From Lentisphaerota bacterium (lineage in GTDB: Bacteria; Verrucomicrobiota; Kiritimatiellia; UBA8416; JAFGTH01): DNA of 5,391 bases. The stretch is from positions 1-5,391 of the forward strand of contig JAFGTH010000195.1 in NCBI GenBank assembly GCA_016934225.1, written 5' to 3'. The notes beneath the pieces are model-generated. The model was not told the DNA's origin, ran no database searches, and saw only the letters and a list, made by a program, of their open reading frames with translations. Below, piece after piece: positions 1-5,101 of the stretch. How positions within the stretch are numbered: the stretch's first letter is position 1; each line of letters opens with the position of its first letter. A program made the position numbers and the translations under genes.

Positions 1-379
<379 letters not shown>

Positions 380-519
380 TTTTTCGTCATAACCTAATGG
401 GTTTGACGAAAGAATGGCTCTCGGAAAGTTGCTTGCCCCGATCTCTATGTTGGAAAGCGTGAAATAAGGAGTGACGATTGAAATTTGAGTTTTGATTATT
501 TCCGTTTTCAATCATTTTT
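380..519 (+). other. 23S-5S internal transcribed spacer with two hairpins
   Basis: A spacer of about 140 bases between 23S and 5S, with no tRNA. It holds two inverted repeats. TTTCGTCA at 382-389 pairs with TGACGAAA at 404-411, and an inner AACC/GGTT extends that stem. GATTGAAA at 476-483 pairs with TTTCAATC at 506-513, directly before the 5S. Both are plausible ribonuclease processing signals for the rRNA precursor. That role is inferred from position and pairing only. Confidence 0.7.
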
Positions 520-636
520 CCCCGGTGACCATAGCGAGGAGGTAACACCCGTTCCCATTCCGAACACGGCCGTTAAGGGCCTCAGCGGCGATGGTACTGC
601 GACAGTCGGTCGTGGGAGAGTAGCGCGTTGCCGGGA
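520..636 (+). rRNA. rrf: 5S ribosomal RNA
   Basis: A complete 5S rRNA of about 117 bases. The terminal helix is visible as cccgg (521-525) pairing with ccggg (631-635). Conserved internal elements are cccattccgaacacgg (around 554-569), gcgatggtactgc (around 588-600) and gggagagtag (614-623), all at the spacing usual for bacterial 5S. It lies about 140 bases after the 23S end and directly before a strong terminator, so it closes the rRNA operon. The exact ends are uncertain by one to three bases. Confidence 0.96.
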
Positions 637-638
637 CT

Positions 639-1100
639 TTATTTAGAGGACGTTCCTTGATCCGTCAGGGGACGTCCTTCTTTTTGTTGGTTTAAATCTG
701 ATTCTATTATTTTATAACAATCCGGGCAGATTCCGTGACTGAAGGACACAAGTGTATTTTTTTCCAGGTAGTGGTCCATGTCCTGCCATAGATCCTGATT
801 AATGCGAATTTTCTTGCACCTTGAGCAAACCATTAAGAGGCCGCCTATTACATGTTGTTGTTGGATGTATGTGTGTCCAACGGTAATAATTGCGCAAAGA
901 ATTATCGCGGCCGACAATATGCTGGCGCGGAATATATTTACTGATTCGCGCGCTGTAGCAAAAAACAGTTGTGGGAAGTCCAACACTTCGCTTGCCCATA
1001 TCAGGCACAAAAGCAATCCGAATGCTATAAATTGCCACACAGCGACATATGCAAAAGCGTCTTTCTCGAGCGTGTTCACATTTCTTTTTCTTAGTATCAT
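639..1100 (-). CDS. Two-TM protein with C-terminal four-Cys FSHGICPDC domain
   Basis: A 153-residue protein. Residues ~18-36 and ~57-76 are hydrophobic and look like two membrane segments. The C-terminal part has C92-S-R-C95-KKIR, then W105 and FSHGIC125-PDC128 (120-128). This is the 'CxxCKKIR...W...FSHGxCPxC' module often found at the end of PAS-domain sensors and response regulators. Its four cysteines suggest a zinc ribbon, but its biochemical role is not known to me. Here it stands alone on a membrane hairpin, with no kinase or receiver domain. I chose the ATG at 1100 over the in-frame ATG at 1118: it overlaps the previous stop codon as ATGA and has AAAGGG eight bases upstream. Residues ~141-153 are encoded by the opposing rRNA terminator hairpin, so the tail may be a read-through addition. 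It is the last gene of the cluster; a sensing, anchoring or immunity role is speculation. Confidence 0.8.
   Translation of the reverse strand: MILRKRNVNTLEKDAFAYVAVWQFIAFGLLLCLIWASEVLDFPQLFFATARESVNIFRASILSAAIILCAIITVGHTYIQQQHVIGGLLMVCSRCKKIRINQDLWQDMDHYLEKNTLVSFSHGICPDCYKIIESDLNQQKEGRPLTDQGTSSK
647..685 (+). terminator. Rho-independent terminator of the rRNA operon
   Basis: A 14-base-pair stem starts with AGGACGT at 647-653 and ends with ACGTCCT at 672-678. It has two or three G-T wobbles in its upper part and a four-base loop at 661-664. A T-rich run (ttcttttt, 678-685) follows at once, as in a classical intrinsic terminator reading on the + strand, 11 bases after the 5S end. On the minus strand there is no T-run after the hairpin, so it is not an equivalent terminator for the opposing gene cluster. 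The stem also encodes the C-terminal dozen residues and lies just before the stop codon of the last minus-strand gene. Confidence 0.93.
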
Positions 1101-2635
1101 TGTTGATTCCCTTTCCATCTGATTTTGAATGGACTTATCGCCAGTTTAATGAGTGCCAGATTGCCTCGCAAAAAGCGACCCAGATATGTGCGCCAATTAA
1201 TTGAGGTTTCACATGTGGAGTAAGCATATGCCAGAACTTGTTTTGGAGGAAAGAGAATTTGGCGGATCAGGCGGCATTGCGCGGAAAGTGGTGATGTATC
1301 GGCTAGATATGCAAGAACTGATATATTTTGCCCCCGACGGCCTGAATGAACAAGACGACGGAACAGGCGGTTCGGACGCTTGTTGATTGCAGGGGTTATT
1401 GTTTGCATCACATCGGCAGGTATTTTCATGCCTAATTGATTGCGCATTATCAGGAGTGCATAATATACAGGCATCCTGAGGCCAAATTCGATTGCATCCC
1501 GCAGAAGACTGTCCCAATCAATTACGTCTGATTCATGACTGAGAACTTCGGCAATATCTCGAACAAGAATCAGTCTGTCATATGAATGTTTCATGGCGTG
1601 AGCGGCAAGATGGAGAATCAGGTGTTCCGGGCTCAATATTCGCCATTGATTGCCTGTCCTCCATGAAGAATTCCAGATTGTTTGCATGTTTATCATTTCG
1701 ACTTTGTTGTTTGGAAGCATCGAATTGACCAGGTGCCAATGCAAATGTACTGCAGGTTGTTCCGGAGCGATTGAATTCAGAGATATACTGTTAAGGTATT
1801 GGGAGATGGCAGGCTTATCGGCAAAACTTCTGTTTCCGCAGGGAACATAGCCCAATGTGTCAAGTTTCTGAATGGCATTTCGAACGTCTGATGGATGAAC
1901 CAGAATATCTATGTCGGAAAACCGTCTGAGCCCGGGAGATTGATACACACTGCTTGCCAGATAGGCGCCTTTCAGGAGAATAAACTCGGTTCCCGACATG
2001 GCCGCATCAATTGCGTTTAATCTGGCGAGGTAAATAGTATTCCTCGCAAGCGTATTCATATAAGTGTTTTTCAGGGTTCTGACTGGGCCTGTTTCGGGCT
2101 CTGGATTGAGCATAGACGCGCGGTTGAAGTAAATTAGCTCGCCGAGTCCTTCCCGGCATGCAGATGCGACAAAACTATCCGTAAATTGGTCAATACTGAC
2201 AGTACATGTCATGTGGGAGGGAAGGGCGAATGAAGAAAGCAGTAATGAGTTGTCGTGGTTAATCCTGGTTTGTGGAGGGACGGCAATTGTTCGTTTGTTC
2301 CTGCCTGTCATGGTGCATTTGCCGAGAATGCTTTCGATGAAGATTTCCTCGTCAACATGAGTGTTTCGATCGCCGGCAGTTACGGCGACGACACGATTAC
2401 CCGATGATCGAATGGATATTAGACGGTGTACAATCCAATCGTTGTCCATATTGCATAGAACAACATCGCCCTCTGCCGTTTTTGCAACCGGCATCGGCAT
2501 AACGGTAACTTGGTCGCCCGAACGAATAGCAGGAGACATACTGTTTGTAGCCAAGGTTAGCGTGACCGATTTTCCGGCGCTCAGCAGAGATTGAAGCGCT
2601 TGTTTCGATTCCGTTTCAACCTGCTTGAAGTGCAT
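1097..2635 (-). CDS. S26B-like serine peptidase / nucleotidyltransferase fusion
   Basis: A 512-residue two-domain protein. Residues ~15-115 look like an S24/S26 signal-peptidase fold. They have N31-S32-M33-S34-P35 with candidate nucleophile Ser32, then GDVVL (56-60), His70 in 'IVHRL' and GDRN (88-91) with Asp89. A His in place of the usual Lys is typical of the S26B (archaeal, ER and SipW) type. Residues ~150-400 match the NTP_transf_5 nucleotidyltransferase family: FILLKGAYL (218-226), then RRFSDIDILV (237-246) with metal-binding Asp241 and Asp243, VHLHWHL (296-302), and a helical region with HLAAHAMKH and RDIAEVL (342-365). Family members occur in lasso-peptide clusters, where their chemistry is poorly defined. 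The gene begins 16 bases after the peptide stop with no clear ribosome binding site, and overlaps the next gene as ATGA. I infer a tailoring role, with the N-terminal domain a candidate leader peptidase. Confidence 0.85.
   Translation of the reverse strand: MHFKQVETESKQALQSLLSAGKSVTLTLATNSMSPAIRSGDQVTVMPMPVAKTAEGDVVLCNMDNDWIVHRLISIRSSGNRVVAVTAGDRNTHVDEEIFIESILGKCTMTGRNKRTIAVPPQTRINHDNSLLLSSFALPSHMTCTVSIDQFTDSFVASACREGLGELIYFNRASMLNPEPETGPVRTLKNTYMNTLARNTIYLARLNAIDAAMSGTEFILLKGAYLASSVYQSPGLRRFSDIDILVHPSDVRNAIQKLDTLGYVPCGNRSFADKPAISQYLNSISLNSIAPEQPAVHLHWHLVNSMLPNNKVEMINMQTIWNSSWRTGNQWRILSPEHLILHLAAHAMKHSYDRLILVRDIAEVLSHESDVIDWDSLLRDAIEFGLRMPVYYALLIMRNQLGMKIPADVMQTITPAINKRPNRLFRRLVHSGRRGQNISVLAYLADTSPLSAQCRLIRQILFPPKQVLAYAYSTCETSINWRTYLGRFLRGNLALIKLAISPFKIRWKGNQQ
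1109..1114 (-). promoter_or_regulatory. Ribosome binding site deciding the start at 1100
   Basis: On the minus strand AAAGGG (within GGAAAGGGA, 1108-1116) lies eight bases before the ATG at 1100. The longer in-frame start at 1118 would place this purine run inside the coding sequence. The site and the ATGA overlap with the upstream gene together support the shorter protein. Confidence 0.7.
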
Positions 2636-2651
2636 GTTGATATGGCATTGC

Positions 2652-2795
2652 CTAGAAGCGGGTTTTGGCGCAGCCGCTTTGACCCTCGATCATGCATTGG
2701 CGGTTCTGTACCCAAGATGAATCGCATGCAGCTGCAAGCACTTCGACTTTATCGCGATACAGGATCGCAGGTTTTACATATTTCTTCTTAATCAT
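2652..2795 (-). CDS. Putative RiPP precursor peptide, 47 residues
   Basis: A short gene filling the gap between the radical SAM gene and the peptidase/nucleotidyltransferase gene. The N-terminal part reads MIKKKYVKPAILYRDKVEVL, a charged leader with a Y6-x-x-P9 motif like that of leaders bound by PqqD-type proteins. It is followed by A21-A22-A23-C24. The tail (24-47) contains C24, C34, C42, W28, S26, S27, S40, T45 and a C-terminal ...AKTRF. The ATG overlaps the radical SAM stop codon (ATGA at 2795-2792) and is preceded by AAAGG at a spacing of six, so both start and translation are well supported. There is no hydrophobic signal sequence. The length, leader and tail design and location make it the likely substrate of the cluster. 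The modification itself and the mature form are unknown. I do not recognise a named family. Confidence 0.82.
   Translation of the reverse strand: MIKKKYVKPAILYRDKVEVLAAACDSSWVQNRQCMIEGQSGCAKTRF
2656..2679 (-). other. Small hairpin at the 3' end of the precursor gene
   Basis: Inverted repeat AAGCGG (2656-2661) and CCGCTT (2674-2679) with a 12-base loop, covering the last codons of the peptide gene. No T-run follows on the minus strand, so it is not a standard intrinsic terminator. It could stabilise the upstream mRNA or affect initiation of the next gene, or it may be chance. Confidence 0.3.
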
Positions 2796-3850
2796 TTCGA
2801 ACCTTTATCATATTCGTTTGCAACGGAATATATTGCCGCTGCAACCATACAAGCTGATGGCGATTTTGCGGTTAATTTTCCGCATTCCGCCAGAGCTACA
2901 CCAGGGCAACGCGTACAATACTTTGCATATTTACACCCACGACATTGCTCAAGATCATAATACCGCAAGGATCTTATTTCGTCAAGTGCCGGGGATTCCC
3001 ATATTTCATTGATTGTATTATTGCGTATATTACCTACCGGTTTTCGAATTGCCAAGCACGGCAATACGTTGCCCGTTGGCGTGATGCAAAGCGTATTTGA
3101 ACCGGCGCCGCAGAGTGGGGCGGATCCGCACGGCGCTTCCGGGACGCTTTGATCCGGGTTCCGGCGCGCTGCGATAAATTGCTCGATCATTTTTTGAGAA
3201 AGTCCATATTTTTCCATAGGCCTCGAACCGTTGTCGGCAGGGACAAGCACGAAATCAAAAACATGGCTGGCCCCGATGTTGACTGCAAATTGAGAAATGC
3301 TTTCAAATTGATCAATATTGTATGTCATCAAGATTGTTTTGACCTTGACATTAAGGCCCTTTTCAGCGCAGGCAGTCAATGCCGTCATGGTTTTTGCGCA
3401 TGAACCAGGTTTTTGAGTAATTGCATCGTGAACGGTATGATCTGTGGCGTAAAGGCTCATTTCAACGCTGAGCAATTCAATGTCGGCGAGTTGATTGATC
3501 ATTTCATTTGTCAGGAGTGTTCCATTTGTAAAGGCATGGATTGCGAAACCGAGTTGCCTGGCGTATTTCAACAGAGCAAGCGTATCATTCCGGCAGAATA
3601 TTTCGCCGCCGGTGAATGTCAGAAACAGGCATCCCATATCATGCAGATGATGAAGTACGTTACGGATTTCATCAGTTGTCATTTCATTGGGTAGTGATCT
3701 GTCGGTGGCATAGCAATGGATACATGACAGGTTGCAGCGGTAAGTCAGCTCAATATGTGCTGAAAGAGGTATCCTTTTGTCGAATGTTTTTTGCAGTATT
3801 TTTTGGTACGCGGTGGGCATGGGCAATTGCGACTTGTCGGTAAGTATCAT
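2792..3850 (-). CDS. Radical SAM/SPASM peptide-modifying enzyme
   Basis: A 352-residue protein. The radical SAM core has C39-NLS-C43-IH-C46 (CxxxCxxC), which binds the [4Fe-4S] cluster that cleaves S-adenosylmethionine, and the GGE motif at 81-83. The C-terminal SPASM region, for auxiliary iron-sulfur clusters, has C241, C247, C255, C265, PVGNI (271-275), C303-x2-C306-x5-C312-x2-C315, C323 and C334. This architecture and length match peptide-maturing enzymes of the PqqE/AlbA type, which form carbon-carbon or thioether crosslinks in a ribosomal peptide. The start overlaps the PqqD stop codon (ATGA, 3850-3847). The stop overlaps the start of the small peptide. A later in-frame Met (11) is possible but loses the coupling. 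The substrate is inferred to be the 47-residue peptide; the bond made cannot be read from sequence. Confidence 0.95.
   Translation of the reverse strand: MILTDKSQLPMPTAYQKILQKTFDKRIPLSAHIELTYRCNLSCIHCYATDRSLPNEMTTDEIRNVLHHLHDMGCLFLTFTGGEIFCRNDTLALLKYARQLGFAIHAFTNGTLLTNEMINQLADIELLSVEMSLYATDHTVHDAITQKPGSCAKTMTALTACAEKGLNVKVKTILMTYNIDQFESISQFAVNIGASHVFDFVLVPADNGSRPMEKYGLSQKMIEQFIAARRNPDQSVPEAPCGSAPLCGAGSNTLCITPTGNVLPCLAIRKPVGNIRNNTINEIWESPALDEIRSLRYYDLEQCRGCKYAKYCTRCPGVALAECGKLTAKSPSACMVAAAIYSVANEYDKGSK
2802..2806 (-). promoter_or_regulatory. Ribosome binding site of the precursor peptide
   Basis: AAAGG on the minus strand ends six bases before the ATG at 2795 and lies inside the last codons of the radical SAM gene. 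It is among the better Shine-Dalgarno-like sites in the cluster; the kinase, PqqD and fusion genes have none as clear. That would fit a need to make the substrate peptide in excess of its enzymes. Confidence 0.7.
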
Positions 3851-4131
3851 TGTGAAATTACAACGACCAGATTTTTTTCGAGTAAGTCCTGAAGAAATTC
3901 CAAAGAGTCCGCCAGAGCATCCTGGTAAGAAATGTCAAATTCTTCCGACAAGCGCTGTACGATATCGGAAACAGGACGAATACCGTCAAGCATCTTCCAG
4001 ATGGTTGTACCCGTGATGCTGGTGACTGTAACCATTCCTTCTTTTGGTTGAACGATAACCTCCTCGTTGTCAATTGTTCGAGAAACGGCATTTGACGATC
4101 GCGACAGAATGGTTTCGGAACTTATCATCAT
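3847..4131 (-). CDS. PqqD-family peptide chaperone (RiPP recognition element)
   Basis: A 94-residue protein with the PqqD pattern: a strand-rich N-terminal half (EEVIVQPKEGMVTVTSI, 23-39), then GTTIWKMLDGIRPVSDIVQRL (41-61) and a helical end (DALADSLEFLQDLLEKNLVVV). In PqqD and related proteins this winged-helix fold binds the leader peptide and brings it to the radical SAM partner. Here it sits directly before the radical SAM gene with a 4-base overlap, as expected for a working pair. It starts 21 bases after the kinase-like gene, with no clear Shine-Dalgarno site in that AT-rich gap. Two adjacent ATG codons (4131 and 4128) could each be the start. The family call is secure; the bound partner, probably the YxxP leader of the 47-residue peptide, is inferred. 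Confidence 0.93.
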   Translation of the reverse strand: MMISSETILSRSSNAVSRTIDNEEVIVQPKEGMVTVTSITGTTIWKMLDGIRPVSDIVQRLSEEFDISYQDALADSLEFLQDLLEKNLVVVISQ

Positions 4132-4152
4132 ATTGCTTTATATACTTTTATA

Positions 4153-4995
4153 TCAGTGACGTCCAGCGATATGGCGGTCGGTGAAACGTGCTAATTTTGT
4201 TTCGATGTAATGCCATGCGGATGTCCTGTTCACGAAATGAAAATTATAACACGGAACATAATGCGTCAGCGCGCCGAGGCTCTCAAGCGTTTTGGTGGTT
4301 TTATTAATTGTTGGTGACATGCCTGAGAATGCGAAGAGTCTGGAGGCTGCTGATGCATTATTTAGTCGAATCAGTCGGTTATGGGAATCCTGTTGCAGAA
4401 GGAAAATTGCAGCAATTTTTCGTGTAGAGTGTTTAATGTCGCCATTGTTATCGGTGCAGGTCATAACGGTTTTTTGCAGAGTGCCGGGCAATCCCCAAGC
4501 ATAGAAACTGGTTCCCGATTTTCGAACGGCAATCAGATCGTCGCTCAAAACCGCCGCATTTTCGGCCAATGACGCTATAGTGGATTTTCCGGCGCCGGAC
4601 TTGCCTGCAAACACGAGCGTTGTATTGGCATGAACAATACCGGCCGCGTGGAGAACGATGCCGCCGTTAATTTCAATCAAAATGCGGTAGATCTGACGAA
4701 GGCAATTGGCCAGAGTTACCGAAGGTCGCTTTTTGTTGATATACACAGATCCGATTTGCTTGTCCGGATTGAACCAGCCTGAGTACTCACCGTATCCGTT
4801 CAATTTCAGTACTTTGCCTTCTGAAGGCGGTCGAATGGCGTTATGTTTTAATGACACCTCGATACTTGATTCTGCTGTCCGATTAGATCTGGAAAGCACT
4901 GATTGAAGGCACGGTGCTACTGAGTGACAGAGTTTATTGTCATCAAAACGCAATATCAGCGGGACATCTGCTATGTTAATAACAAGTGTATGCAT
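4153..4995 (-). CDS. HPr kinase-like ATPase (HprK-related)
   Basis: A 280-residue protein. A divergent N-terminal half (1-105) is followed by an HprK-type kinase core: G-I-V-LHAAGIV (112-121), the Walker A loop G131-KSGAGKST139, and the acidic pair D152-D153 in 'AVLSDDLIAV'. Genuine HprK phosphorylates a Ser of HPr in sugar regulation. This protein lacks the usual HprK N-terminal domain and sits with PqqD and radical SAM genes, so it belongs with the HPr-kinase-related proteins seen in PqqD-containing clusters. In Bacillales lasso-peptide clusters such as paeninodin, a homologous kinase phosphorylates the precursor on its C-terminal Ser; a similar job here is inference. It appears to be the first gene of the operon. 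The 106 bases upstream (4996-5101) should hold the promoter, but I see no convincing -35/-10 pair, and no clear Shine-Dalgarno site before the ATG. Confidence 0.9.
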   Translation of the reverse strand: MHTLVINIADVPLILRFDDNKLCHSVAPCLQSVLSRSNRTAESSIEVSLKHNAIRPPSEGKVLKLNGYGEYSGWFNPDKQIGSVYINKKRPSVTLANCLRQIYRILIEINGGIVLHAAGIVHANTTLVFAGKSGAGKSTIASLAENAAVLSDDLIAVRKSGTSFYAWGLPGTLQKTVMTCTDNNGDIKHSTRKIAAIFLLQQDSHNRLIRLNNASAASRLFAFSGMSPTINKTTKTLESLGALTHYVPCYNFHFVNRTSAWHYIETKLARFTDRHIAGRH

Positions 4996-5101
4996 GATCG
5001 TTTCGAGTTGTTGTAAAGCAGGGTAATCAATCTCGTGTTTGTGTGTAGTAAGCCAAATTATCTTTCGACGGCAGGATTATGTGCGGACATTGACGTTACT
5101 T

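Noticed and set aside
1101..1118. Longer start at 1118 for the two-TM protein
   Set aside because: It would bury the best ribosome binding site (AAAGGG) inside the gene and lose the ATGA overlap. The ATG at 1100 explains both.
802..1122. Plus-strand open frame of 106 codons opposite the two-TM protein
   Set aside because: It lies antisense to a frame with recognisable motifs and has no family resemblance or clear initiation signal; it is a shadow.
2656..2679. Intrinsic terminator after the precursor gene
   Set aside because: The hairpin has only six base pairs, a 12-base loop and no following T-run on the coding strand.
2652..2795. Lipoprotein signal (LAAAC resembles a lipobox) in the 47-residue peptide
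   Set aside because: The region before the Cys is charged (Lys, Arg, Asp, Glu) with no hydrophobic segment, and position -3 is Ala rather than the usual Leu. A RiPP leader fits better.
2692..3012. Plus-strand open frame antisense to the radical SAM gene and the peptide
   Set aside because: The opposite strand carries SPASM cysteines and the coupled peptide start. This frame shows no recognisable domain.
4132..4152. AT-rich gap (TATAAAA-like) as an internal promoter before the PqqD gene
   Set aside because: No matching -35 element at a suitable distance, and the gap is only 21 bases inside a same-strand gene series. AT-richness alone is not enough.
2652..4995. Lasso-peptide cluster, suggested by the kinase, PqqD and nucleotidyltransferase genes
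   Set aside because: No asparagine-synthetase-like cyclase and no B2 transglutaminase-like protease are present. The modifying enzyme next to the peptide is a radical SAM/SPASM protein.
4996..5101. Sigma-70-type promoter for the cluster upstream of the kinase-like gene
   Set aside because: The position is right, but no -35/-10 pair with good matches and spacing could be picked out by eye, so no promoter feature is claimed.
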